Of a stretch of DNA of 29,193 bases, positions 13,976 through 22,539 are shown in pieces. The notes below the pieces were generated by a model. That model had not been told where the DNA came from, made no database searches, and was given only the letters and a program-made list of their open reading frames with translations. A program made the translations under genes and the position numbers. Position 1 is the stretch's first letter. Every line of letters starts with the position of its first letter. The DNA is from a virus: IMG/VR virus record IMGVR_UViG_3300037882_000744, positions 1-29,193 of that record; one strand, given 5' to 3'.

Positions 13976-15054
13976 TGTCTAGACGTAGATGGAATGGGTC
14001 ATATCAATCTAGCAACACTCCCACATATAACAAACCTGGGGTTAAAAGAGATGACTATGCTCTCTATAGAGCTATGATTACTGAAGTCCTTTATGTGGAT
14101 GACCCTTCTAATATTTCAAAGAATAGCCAAAACCCTGAAGTATTATATAGTGCTGTTATTTTAGGTGGAATGGAAGAGGGAAATGTTCTCTCTAATTGTA
14201 GATTAGCCTCGTGGTTGGGCGGAAATACTAATTATTCAGAGAGAACATTAGTACCTACATCTAAAGATTTGTCTAAGGTTAGATTATCTCAACATGATGG
14301 AGACATAGTTTATATTGAATTCAACCAAGGTCATGATGGATATCCAGTAATCATAGCTCTAGCTAAAGGATTATCAAATAAAGTAGCAGCAACTAAAGCT
14401 GATGGACCTAGAGTATTAGAAGAATATAATGGATTAATTAGAAATATAAATAATAAAGGCGAGTTGATTACCACTATGAAAAGTGGATCTGTTAAAGACG
14501 GAAGATTTGTCTCCCAAGATTCGTTCTTAATAAAAGAGGAATGGTTATCAGACGAAAAAGTAAATTTATCTTTTAAAACTGGTTTAAAAATTACGCACGA
14601 CGGCAAAAATGATATATCAACTACCACATATAAAAATGGATTAGCTCTAACACAAAACGGTAAAGACGATAAAACCACTGTTCTATTTAAGGGTGGTTTA
14701 GCTATAACCGCAAATGGAAAAGATGACGTCTACACTTTAGTTACCAAAGAGGGTGCCTCAATAAAAATTGATGGTAAAAATGATGTAATTCATTTAAAAG
14801 ATAAAGGAACTGGAGCTCTAAAGATCACTGGAGAAAAAGTGGCAATGGGAGCTGCTTCTGCAGAACTTCTAGAACAGATAAGTCAACACCTCCAACAAGT
14901 TATTACGTTTGCTAATTCAGAAGCGAACCACGTCCATTTAGGAAATTTAGGGTATCCTACTGCAGTTCCAACTACTACTGCTAACTGGACAGCTTTAGGA
15001 ACTGCCTTAACTGGTATAAAAGCGTTAGTAGACGGAATTAAAGGTACGTTGTAA
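13975..15054 (+). CDS. baseplate spike protein (gp5/gpV-like) with beta-helix repeats
   Basis: A 359-aa spike. An OB-fold-like part (about 30-135: ALYRAMITEVLYVDD, SAVILGG, DIVYIEFNQGHDGYPVIIALA) is followed by a linker. Four tandem repeats of about 19 residues then run from 203 to 278 (DNA 14581-14808), with consensus GLxITxNGKDDxxTxxxK; Gly, Asn/Asp and Lys recur in register. Such repeats build the trimeric beta-helix needle in gp5-type spikes. The C-terminal part (about 279-359) is helical, unlike the sharp iron-bound tip of P2 gpV, and has one HVHLG. No lysozyme domain is present, so wall digestion must be supplied elsewhere. It overlaps the next gene by 1 base. Confidence 0.82.
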   Translation: MSRRRWNGSYQSSNTPTYNKPGVKRDDYALYRAMITEVLYVDDPSNISKNSQNPEVLYSAVILGGMEEGNVLSNCRLASWLGGNTNYSERTLVPTSKDLSKVRLSQHDGDIVYIEFNQGHDGYPVIIALAKGLSNKVAATKADGPRVLEEYNGLIRNINNKGELITTMKSGSVKDGRFVSQDSFLIKEEWLSDEKVNLSFKTGLKITHDGKNDISTTTYKNGLALTQNGKDDKTTVLFKGGLAITANGKDDVYTLVTKEGASIKIDGKNDVIHLKDKGTGALKITGEKVAMGAASAELLEQISQHLQQVITFANSEANHVHLGNLGYPTAVPTTTANWTALGTALTGIKALVDGIKGTL

Positions 15055-15542
15055 TGGCTATGAACCCAACGGATTTAGCTAGCGAGATAGCATCTGCTTT
15101 GGGTTATCCAGGGAATGTAACTATCCAGGTTCAGGGATTTGCCCAAGGAATCATAGAAGAAATAACTCAAAACGGGGTCGCTTCTACTGGAGCTACTCCA
15201 AGTCCTCATACAATTTCTGCTATCACCGGTGCAAGTATGGCCTCTAAAGTAGCCAACTACGCTGGATACGGTTATGTGACTCCTACGCTTTTGGGCTATT
15301 GCTCAGGTATAGTTGCCCACATTACAAGTTCAGCGGTTATTTCATACACAGGTCCTGGAGGACTTCCGCCGATGTTCTTCTTAGGAGGTACTATTTCTGG
15401 ACTTTCTGGAGCTGCTCTAGCCATACAAGTAGCTTCATCGGCTGGATACCCTGGAGTTACTCCCCAGTTATTGGCCAAATGCACTGCAATAGCAGACCAT
15501 ATAATGAACAACGGTGAAGCTAATAATGGAAGTATAACATAA
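15054..15542 (+). CDS. baseplate-associated protein made of three repeats
   Basis: A 162-aa protein composed almost entirely of three tandem copies of a module of about 40 residues, at 8-47, 62-100 and 122-160. The pattern is 'AxxVAxxAGYpgVTPqLLgxcxgIxxHIxxnGxxxxg'. The GY pairs fall at residues 17, 71 and 131. Small-residue-rich helices alternate with Gly/Pro turns. No signal peptide or enzyme motif is seen. It is directly downstream of the spike, overlapping it by one base, and is the last gene before a new promoter at 15548. I recall similar repeat proteins beside spike genes in other phages but know no proven function. Confidence 0.72.
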   Translation: MAMNPTDLASEIASALGYPGNVTIQVQGFAQGIIEEITQNGVASTGATPSPHTISAITGASMASKVANYAGYGYVTPTLLGYCSGIVAHITSSAVISYTGPGGLPPMFFLGGTISGLSGAALAIQVASSAGYPGVTPQLLAKCTAIADHIMNNGEANNGSIT

Positions 15543-15547
15543 CTAAT

Positions 15548-15556
15548 TGATAAAAT
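15548..15556 (+). promoter_or_regulatory. extended -10 promoter, variant TTGATAAAAT
   Basis: TGATAAAAT differs from the TGATATAAT box by one base and has the same upstream T. There is no -35 match. The predicted start near 15563 gives a leader of about 20 bases with GGAGA (15573-15577) before a GTG start. The gap between the flanking genes is only 41 bases. Confidence 0.5.
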
Positions 15557-15583
15557 ATAGTCATATTTAGATGGAGATTTTAG

Positions 15584-17728
15584 GTGGCTTTTGGAATTAC
15601 AGATCTTGTAAATAATATATCTGCTTCTGTTGACGGTTTAATAGCCGACTTTAAAGGTGAATCGTCTAAAGTTATTCAATATCATCAAGGTGAGGCTGAA
15701 TTAAGAAACATCCAGTCTCAACTAAATCCTGAGAGTTGGTCAAAGTTAAGTTTCCCGTACACTTTTGCCATTATAAATCTTAAAAAACCAAATGATAACG
15801 GTGGATTCTCAGACTTTCAATTACCGTTGGCTCCACAATCTATTAATCAAAAAGAACAACCTGCTATCTCCATAAAACCATCTCAAGGTGGAACAACGGT
15901 AAATCATAACGGCGTTGGATACGGTACTTTAAATATTCAAGGTACTACTGGTATTGCACCATTTCGTGGTGAAGGTGGAGTTAATAGAAAAACTGGTGAA
16001 GCGATCTTCCAACCTAAAGATTTAAAACATAAATCTGGTTACGAAGTCTTTATCCATCTAAGAAATTGGTTTCGTAGTTATTATCAGTGGAAATCTAAAC
16101 AAGGTCAATCTGGAAAAGACTATAGACTTATTTTTAAGAATTATAAAGATGGTGAGTTTCTAATAGTAGAACTTGAAGATTTTGAAATGGATCGACAAGC
16201 TGCTAAGCCATTTTTATATGAATACAAGCTAGAATTTAAGATTTTGTCACATTTCTCTTTTCAAAATCCAGCATCTAAAACAGGATTTTTAGCTGATACG
16301 GAAGCCTTCATCCAAAATGCATTAGATAAAATAAATACGGCAAAAGGGGTATTCCTAAGAACTCAGGGTATTTTACGACAAATAGAAGCTACGTATGATG
16401 CCTCGGTCTTAGAGCCTTTAAGACAAAGTACTTTAGCAATAAAAGCTTTACTGGGCGTACCCTTAGTAGCCGCTGATATCTCCAGTAGAACTATTGTGAA
16501 CACTGTTTCTACGGCTGGAGCTTTGTTGATTACTGCAAGAGAGGCATTAAATTTTGCCACATTAGGTGCAACAGGTCAATCGAGTACGTTATCAGAGATT
16601 GATGGTCTATTGGACAAAAGATTGTTTGGATCTAAAAACACACTTAAAAAGACTTTTGATGCTGTAAATTCTGAGGTTAAATTAAAGGGTTCTGGTGGTT
16701 TAATGAAACTTGGTGGCCTAACCATGAAAATGGACATAGGTCAATTTCCGGAGAAAACAGTTAGTTCCACTGTAACTGAACAAAACAGATCATTAGAACT
16801 TCCTAGAAACTTTTATGAAGAAGCTATTAAATCATTAGAGAGAGTTAAACAAAACGCTGAGGATTTCTTTAATCTAGGATCAACTCAATATGATCAAATT
16901 TTTGACAGAACTTCTACGTTAAATGCTGATTTCACTAAAACAGTAACTAATGATGAATATGATATGTTAAATGCTTTTAATGAAGCGGTTACCGGTTTAA
17001 ACTTATTACTTTCAACAACTGATCTATTCAAGTCTAATTTTGATGACAGAATTAATGACATGGTTACAAGATTCAATGGAAATATTGAGTTATTTGCCAA
17101 CCAAGCCGTAAAACAGATGAAATTAGAAAAAGGTTTGACTTTAGAAAGATTGGCACAACAAGAATTAGGTGATTCTACTAGATGGGGTGAAATAGTAGAA
17201 GTTAATAACCTAAAAGCTCCGTATGTTTCAGAAGACCCTAACGAATCTAGAGACGGAGTATTAAAGCCTGGATCTAATATCTTAATACCAGTTCCGTTGT
17301 TAAACGGCTTTAGTCAAGTTCCTGTAGGTAAAGTAAATAAACTGACAAAAAATATGTCAGAATTAGAACGTAGTCTTGGAACTGACTTAAAAATTAATAG
17401 AGATTTTGATTTAGTTTTAAGTTCATCTGGAGATTTTGAATTAATAGCTGGCGCTGACAACATGGCACAAGGTACAATACTTAAGTTAAGTTATGAGCCT
17501 GGAGAAGTTATGAGTCATCCAGAAATTGGATCTGGCTTAATTGTTGGTAAAAAGTTTCCCCCAGTAGAAGAGATAAAGGATAGAATTACTACATCTCTTT
17601 TACAGGATAACCGAATCAACAAGATTTCAGATTTATCACTATTGAGACAATCTGGAGCTCTATATATTAGTTTTAATTTATTTGTAAAACAAGTGGATAT
17701 TGCTATCCCTGTGAAGATAAAGGTGTAA
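15584..17728 (+). CDS. baseplate wedge fusion: gp53/LysM-type region plus gp25-like domain
   Basis: A 714-aa protein with a GTG start (15584), 6 bases after GGAGA. Residues 50-230 are a beta-rich domain (SFPYTFAIINLKKP, GTLNIQGTTGIAPFRG, YEYKLEFKILSHFSF), like the N-terminal domain of LysM-bearing baseplate proteins. A helical middle (about 240-505) follows. Residues 509-570 form a LysM-like module (LEKGLTLERLAQQELGDSTRWGEI...NNL...LKPGSNILIPV). Residues 593-714 read as a gp25/GpW-type wedge domain: LGTDLKI, DFDLVLSSSGDFELIAGADNMAQGTILKL, GEVMSHPEIGSGL, then the closing strands. In T4, gp53 and gp25 are separate wedge proteins, whereas here they lie in one chain. The stop is one base before the BaseplateJ-like gene start. 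Confidence 0.78.
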   Translation: MAFGITDLVNNISASVDGLIADFKGESSKVIQYHQGEAELRNIQSQLNPESWSKLSFPYTFAIINLKKPNDNGGFSDFQLPLAPQSINQKEQPAISIKPSQGGTTVNHNGVGYGTLNIQGTTGIAPFRGEGGVNRKTGEAIFQPKDLKHKSGYEVFIHLRNWFRSYYQWKSKQGQSGKDYRLIFKNYKDGEFLIVELEDFEMDRQAAKPFLYEYKLEFKILSHFSFQNPASKTGFLADTEAFIQNALDKINTAKGVFLRTQGILRQIEATYDASVLEPLRQSTLAIKALLGVPLVAADISSRTIVNTVSTAGALLITAREALNFATLGATGQSSTLSEIDGLLDKRLFGSKNTLKKTFDAVNSEVKLKGSGGLMKLGGLTMKMDIGQFPEKTVSSTVTEQNRSLELPRNFYEEAIKSLERVKQNAEDFFNLGSTQYDQIFDRTSTLNADFTKTVTNDEYDMLNAFNEAVTGLNLLLSTTDLFKSNFDDRINDMVTRFNGNIELFANQAVKQMKLEKGLTLERLAQQELGDSTRWGEIVEVNNLKAPYVSEDPNESRDGVLKPGSNILIPVPLLNGFSQVPVGKVNKLTKNMSELERSLGTDLKINRDFDLVLSSSGDFELIAGADNMAQGTILKLSYEPGEVMSHPEIGSGLIVGKKFPPVEEIKDRITTSLLQDNRINKISDLSLLRQSGALYISFNLFVKQVDIAIPVKIKV

Positions 17729-17729
17729 T

Positions 17730-20700
17730 ATGGCATTAGTCTTAAAGTCGGAAAGACAAATACAAGCAGAGATATTGGCAAGATTAATATCTCAATTAGG
17801 TCTAAACGATATCAATCCCGGATCAGTTATTGATGTCCTCACACAAGCTGTCTCTCAACAAGATTTTGCTCTTTATTACCAAATTGCACAAGTATCTAGA
17901 CTTGTCGATATTGATTCTTTAACTGGAGATGATTTAGATAATAAAGCTTTCGAATATGGTTTAGAAAGATTAACGGCTGAAAAAACTAAAGGCCGAATTA
18001 CAATTTTAAGACCTTCTACGTTTGTTAAAATATCTACCGCATTTTATGCCGGCTCACCTTCTCCTATTGTGGGAGACACTCAAATAGATGTAAACGACGC
18101 GTCAAACGTTTTAATAGCCTCTTCTGGAACTCTTATATTAGGTAGAGGTACAAACAACGAAGAGCAAGTTACATATTCTGTAGCTCCTGTAAACAACGTA
18201 AACTTTTGGAGATTTACATTAGATAATCCTCTCACAAAAGATCACGCTGTTGAGGAAACAGTAATTCTCAGACAAGGTAGCGATGAAGTAATTTTAGCGG
18301 GCACTACTGTAGTAGTTCCTGCCACTGGTTCAAATGCTGAAATTCAATTCTCAGTAGATAATGATACGGTATTATTGGCTGGTGAGGATAAAGTAATAAA
18401 TGTAGAAGTGACCGCAGTTGAGGCTGGTTCTTTAGGAAATATTCCCGTAGGAGCTATCGACGGAGAAGCTGCTTTTAATTCTGCCCCGTTTCCTGGAGCA
18501 AGGGCTAGAAACGACGTAAAGTTTACTACTGGAAGAGATCGTGAAGACGATGATGAACTAAGAGATCGAATTAAAAACTATGTTCAAGGTATATCTAAAG
18601 CTGTTAAACAAGCTATTTTAAACGCCATAGTTGGATTAGTTGATCCTGAAACTGCAAAACGTGTTGTATCTGCTTCAGTAGTTCTTCCTGTTGACGAAGT
18701 TGGCGATGTAAAAGTATATATTGATGATGGTACAGGTTTTGAACCATCGTTTGAATCTCAAGGTTTTGAAGTGGTATTAGCATCCTCCACTGGTGGAGAA
18801 CAACGCCTTCAGGTAGATAAATTTCCAGTATCCAAAGCTCAAATAGAATCTAACTCTCAAGAAGCATATAACATGTCTTCTGGAGCATTGACGCTAATTA
18901 CTGAAGTTGGAATTCTTCAAGAAACAATTACTTTTAATCCAGCTGATTTCAGATTTCCTGACATAGCTACAGCTGAAGAAATAGTAGCTGCTATTAACGA
19001 TAAATCCACTTTATTAGAAGCTAGAACTTCACAAGTTGGTAAACGAATTTTAATAACAGCTAAAGCTGACATTAATGAATCTATTAGAATTGTTGGTGGA
19101 ACTGCTAACGCTATTATTAACTTTCCTTTAGACAGAAAAGACACTATTAATCTTTATATTGATGACGAAAAGAAATCTAAAGATGGTGAAACGGCTAAAC
19201 TTGATTCTGGAAACTTAGCCCCTTATAACTTAGCAGCAATTGGTCCATTCCCACAATTACTAAATATAGTAATCGATGGTAAATTGGCAAACCCACAAGT
19301 AGCCACTTTTAACTTTGCAGATGCCTCTGATGTGAACGCTGTTACAGCTCAAGAGATCTGTAACGTGTTAAACAGAGACCTTGTAGGTATAGTCGCAAGT
19401 CCAATCAACGATAATACAAGAGTTAGAATTGAATCACTAACTAAGTTGTCTAACAAGTCTAAACTTAATGTAACTGGTGGAACTCTCAATAATGCCGTAA
19501 ATGGTTTAAATATGTCGTTGGTAGAATTCGTTGGAATAAACGGAGACTACAAATTTAACAGAGAATTGGGAATTATAGAATTAGCACAACCTTTAGGGAT
19601 AAACAAACTAGTAACTTTAGGTTCACTATTCACTAGAGCTAAATTGAGAGCGTCGTCTTCTGAATTATATTCTCCTACAAACGGAAGTACTTTGGTTATC
19701 GAAGTTGATGGCGCAGCAGATCAAACTATTACATTTGATGCAACGTTTGCAGCAGGTAAAACAGCCCAACAAACAGCTGATTTTATTAATGCACAACTTT
19801 CTGGTGCAACTGCAATTGTTCGTGAAATTGGTGGACTTAATTATTTAGAGATAAACACGAACACTTATAAAACTAATGGTACTTTAGAGATTAAAGGAAC
19901 ATCTACGGCTAACGCGTTCTTTGGATTTACGTTAGATACACAGATCCAATCTAGTGAGCCTAATAAATCTCATGTAGTTTCAGGTCAACCTGGTCCATAT
20001 GATTTTTCAGAAGCTGATTCATTAGTTACGGTAGTGGATAATGATATCGTAAACAACACTTTTGCTATTTTAATGAATTATCAAGCATCAGTGTCGTCTG
20101 CCTCGGCTCCTAATATATTCTCTGATTCTGGTTTAGGTGGAGTATTCCCTAACGCTATAGATTTAGTCAATTATTATGTAGCGTTTACCTCTGGACTAAA
20201 TACCTTAAATGGTGTAGTAACCACCGTACAAGATCAAGGCTTAGGAATATTTAGATATACTTTTAATCCAGTTCCACCTTTGTTTGCGTCATTTGCAGTT
20301 GTAGGATCACTATTTAAAATAGAAGATTTGGCTGATTCTGAAAATAACGGTCATTTCGTAGTAGCTGCCTCAGGCGCAAACTATGTAGATGTGTTAAACT
20401 TAGACGGTGTAAATGCTTCAGCTCAGACTGGCTCTGGTACTTTAAGTCAACGTAGACAAATCTCAGCTTATAACCAATTGACTGGTCAAATAACTACGTC
20501 TTCTGGATTTTCTAATACTCCTGTAGCATCTGATGATTTTATATTGATCCCGTCTACTATTACTAATTTAGTTAAATATATAAACAATACTAAAATTACA
20601 TCTTTTACATTAAAAGGTGAAGCTGTAGGAGTCGATAATAATACTAAATTACAATTGACTTCTAAATCTCAAGGTTCTGATGGTTACATTCAAGTAACTG

Positions 20701-21146
20701 GTGGAAATGCTAATCGTGAGTTACAATTCAATACCCTTTCAGTTAGAGGTATCCAAGCTTATAGTTACTGGGTTGGATTATTGGCATTAGTTCACAAAAC
20801 TATTTACGGTGACGATTCTGACTTGGCTTCTTATCCAGGAGTAGGTGCTGCTGGAGTTGTATTTAGAGTTTTAGCTCCTACTGTTAAAAACATCGAGGTT
20901 GAGTTAGATATAACTCTTGAAGAAGGTATATCTATTGCTGCGGTTGAAAATGATGTTAAATCTGCGGTATCTGGATACATCAATACTTTAGGCGTTGGAG
21001 ATGATGTAATCATTGAACGAATCAGAGCCGCTGTAATTGCGGTCCCTGGAATTATAGATGTGGTTATCAATACTCCAACGGTAAATATAGCTATAGCGGA
21101 CAACGAAAGAGCAAATGTCGCAGACCCAGACATTTTGATCGGATAA
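17730..21146 (+). CDS. baseplate wedge protein, BaseplateJ/gp6-like, very long
   Basis: A 1138-aa wedge protein. The N-terminus (about 1-80) has 'LARLISQLGLNDINPGSVIDVLTQ', 'DSLTGDDLDNKAFEYGLERL' and 'KGRITILRPS', the usual start of J/gp6 proteins. At about 230-300 is the hallmark 'AGSLGNIPVGAI' followed by 'TTGRDREDDDELRDRIKNYV'. The C-terminus (about 1040-1138) has the closing J-type domain 'LEEGISIAAVENDVKSAVSGYINTLGVGDDVIIERIRAAVIAVPGI'. Between about 340 and 1030 is a beta-rich stretch not found in compact J proteins (P2 gpJ about 300 aa, T4 gp6 about 660 aa). It is Asn/Thr/Ser-rich and may be several Ig-like domains. Ribosome site AAAGGTG. Confidence 0.85.
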   Translation: MALVLKSERQIQAEILARLISQLGLNDINPGSVIDVLTQAVSQQDFALYYQIAQVSRLVDIDSLTGDDLDNKAFEYGLERLTAEKTKGRITILRPSTFVKISTAFYAGSPSPIVGDTQIDVNDASNVLIASSGTLILGRGTNNEEQVTYSVAPVNNVNFWRFTLDNPLTKDHAVEETVILRQGSDEVILAGTTVVVPATGSNAEIQFSVDNDTVLLAGEDKVINVEVTAVEAGSLGNIPVGAIDGEAAFNSAPFPGARARNDVKFTTGRDREDDDELRDRIKNYVQGISKAVKQAILNAIVGLVDPETAKRVVSASVVLPVDEVGDVKVYIDDGTGFEPSFESQGFEVVLASSTGGEQRLQVDKFPVSKAQIESNSQEAYNMSSGALTLITEVGILQETITFNPADFRFPDIATAEEIVAAINDKSTLLEARTSQVGKRILITAKADINESIRIVGGTANAIINFPLDRKDTINLYIDDEKKSKDGETAKLDSGNLAPYNLAAIGPFPQLLNIVIDGKLANPQVATFNFADASDVNAVTAQEICNVLNRDLVGIVASPINDNTRVRIESLTKLSNKSKLNVTGGTLNNAVNGLNMSLVEFVGINGDYKFNRELGIIELAQPLGINKLVTLGSLFTRAKLRASSSELYSPTNGSTLVIEVDGAADQTITFDATFAAGKTAQQTADFINAQLSGATAIVREIGGLNYLEINTNTYKTNGTLEIKGTSTANAFFGFTLDTQIQSSEPNKSHVVSGQPGPYDFSEADSLVTVVDNDIVNNTFAILMNYQASVSSASAPNIFSDSGLGGVFPNAIDLVNYYVAFTSGLNTLNGVVTTVQDQGLGIFRYTFNPVPPLFASFAVVGSLFKIEDLADSENNGHFVVAASGANYVDVLNLDGVNASAQTGSGTLSQRRQISAYNQLTGQITTSSGFSNTPVASDDFILIPSTITNLVKYINNTKITSFTLKGEAVGVDNNTKLQLTSKSQGSDGYIQVTGGNANRELQFNTLSVRGIQAYSYWVGLLALVHKTIYGDDSDLASYPGVGAAGVVFRVLAPTVKNIEVELDITLEEGISIAAVENDVKSAVSGYINTLGVGDDVIIERIRAAVIAVPGIIDVVINTPTVNIAIADNERANVADPDILIG

Positions 21147-21150
21147 ACTC

Positions 21151-22482
21151 ATGAGTAATGCATTAAAGAGATATCAAAGTACACTTCCAAAAACGTTTAA
21201 TCCTGAGCAAAACAGGGTTATATACGCTCTTTTATATGCAATTGCTTTATCAGATGATGATGTTGAAAGCGCCATTCAAGAAGCTAAGAAACAGTTATTT
21301 GTTAGAACTGCTACTGGAAGAAATTTAGATAATTTAGCTAATTCTTTAGGAGTAGAACGCCCACCTACTTTAGGATTAACAGATCAAGAATTTCAAGAGT
21401 TGATTCCAAATTTAAGTTTAAAGCCTAAAAACATTAGAAAAGCTTTCTACGATACGGCTGATGTATTTTGGGGTCAATCATTCTCCAGAGCTAATATCAC
21501 TTCTAGAAATGTAGCACCGTTTAATGTCTCTCTAGGCGACTCAATTACAGTCCAAATAGATCAAAGAGAAATTCAAATAGTAAAAGTTTTAGCTGGTGAT
21601 ATAGCTATAAACGGCGCAGCGACTGCAGAAGAGATTCAAAAGATTCTCTCTAAAATAAATGGAGTAGTTGTATCGATAAGAGAAGATGCACTGACTTCAG
21701 ATAAGTCTATTAACATTCAAACCACAACTCCAGGACCTACTGGATCTATTACAATTATAGATTCTACGATGATTGGTATATCAAAATTAGACTTTGATTT
21801 AGGTACTTTTGATATTTTAAATTTAGATCAACGCGTTGCGATTTATAATATAAACCAAAACGAATTATTGATTGAAATTCCAGCAATAGTTCCAGCCCTG
21901 AGAAGAACCTTAAAAGGAAGTCATCACTTCCATTTAGACTCTACGCTAGAACCTCCTAGAGGAATTACTCAAAGTGTGTGGTCAGGATCGTTTCTATTCA
22001 ATCCAAATGGTAGTGTGAATACATTTACTATCACTAAACAACGAGCTTTGTTACAACAAATCGTCTCAAAAGGAGACGTTTATACAAGTGTAGCCGTTGA
22101 TAATACCTCGACTTTTGATTCACCCTCTGGTGAACTAATATTTGGTTTCGGCACTTCAGAACAAGAGGGTCCTATAAAATACAGAGGTATTCCGAATAGT
22201 GCGACTATACTTTTAGATCCAAGCTATACTTTTAAATTCAACCATTCAGCTGGAGCGTCTATAAATGTTATTTCTAAGCAAGAACCGTATGTTCCAGTAC
22301 GTTCTGGTAAAGATTTAGCTATCTATTTAACATCTCCATCTGGAGCTAGAGAGATAGTTCAGAAGATTTTAGAGACTTTAGCGTCAGCTGGAATCATTAT
22401 TAAGTTTAAAATATTAGCTCCTAAATACAAGTATTTGCAGGACAATCCTTATATTTCAGAAGATGACGCACCTGGCGAATAA
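21151..22482 (+). CDS. baseplate wedge protein (tail protein I / gp7-position)
   Basis: A 443-aa protein following the BaseplateJ-like gene by 4 bases, where phages place tail protein I or gp7-type wedge-to-fibre adapters. The N-terminal helical region carries 'VIYALLYAIALSDDDVESAIQEAKKQLFVRTATGRNLDNLANSLGVERPP'. The 'TA.G..LD.LG..LGV.RP' pattern is shared by J-neighbouring wedge proteins. The middle is beta-rich (about 110-230 and 255-390) and the C-terminus returns to a helix 'GAREIVQKILETLASAGIIIKFKIL'. It should connect wedge to tail fibre; the next gene is the fibre. The exact T4 or P2 equivalent is not settled. Confidence 0.7.
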   Translation: MSNALKRYQSTLPKTFNPEQNRVIYALLYAIALSDDDVESAIQEAKKQLFVRTATGRNLDNLANSLGVERPPTLGLTDQEFQELIPNLSLKPKNIRKAFYDTADVFWGQSFSRANITSRNVAPFNVSLGDSITVQIDQREIQIVKVLAGDIAINGAATAEEIQKILSKINGVVVSIREDALTSDKSINIQTTTPGPTGSITIIDSTMIGISKLDFDLGTFDILNLDQRVAIYNINQNELLIEIPAIVPALRRTLKGSHHFHLDSTLEPPRGITQSVWSGSFLFNPNGSVNTFTITKQRALLQQIVSKGDVYTSVAVDNTSTFDSPSGELIFGFGTSEQEGPIKYRGIPNSATILLDPSYTFKFNHSAGASINVISKQEPYVPVRSGKDLAIYLTSPSGAREIVQKILETLASAGIIIKFKILAPKYKYLQDNPYISEDDAPGE

Positions 22483-22504
22483 CCAAAGCCAACTTCCTTA
22501 AAAT

Positions 22505-22513
22505 TGATATAAT
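22505..22513 (+). promoter_or_regulatory. extended -10 promoter of the tail-fibre unit
   Basis: TGATATAAT, again inside the exact 10-mer TTGATATAAT, with no -35 match upstream. The predicted start is near 22520. GGAGA (22531-22535) precedes the ATG at 22540. A second partial copy, ATTGATATTGG, lies at 22522-22532. No terminator hairpin separates it from the previous gene, so it probably adds to readthrough transcription. Confidence 0.65.
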
Positions 22514-22539
22514 CTATACAGATTGATATTGGAGATTAA

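Noticed and set aside
14581-14808. CRISPR-like or DNA-level tandem repeat in the spike gene
   Set aside because: The repetition is at protein level and degenerate in DNA, inside an intact coding frame.
15296-15517. Two additional frames (both strands) inside the triple-repeat gene
   Set aside because: They are shadows of the repetitive coding sequence with no ribosome sites, and the real frame is in register with its neighbours.
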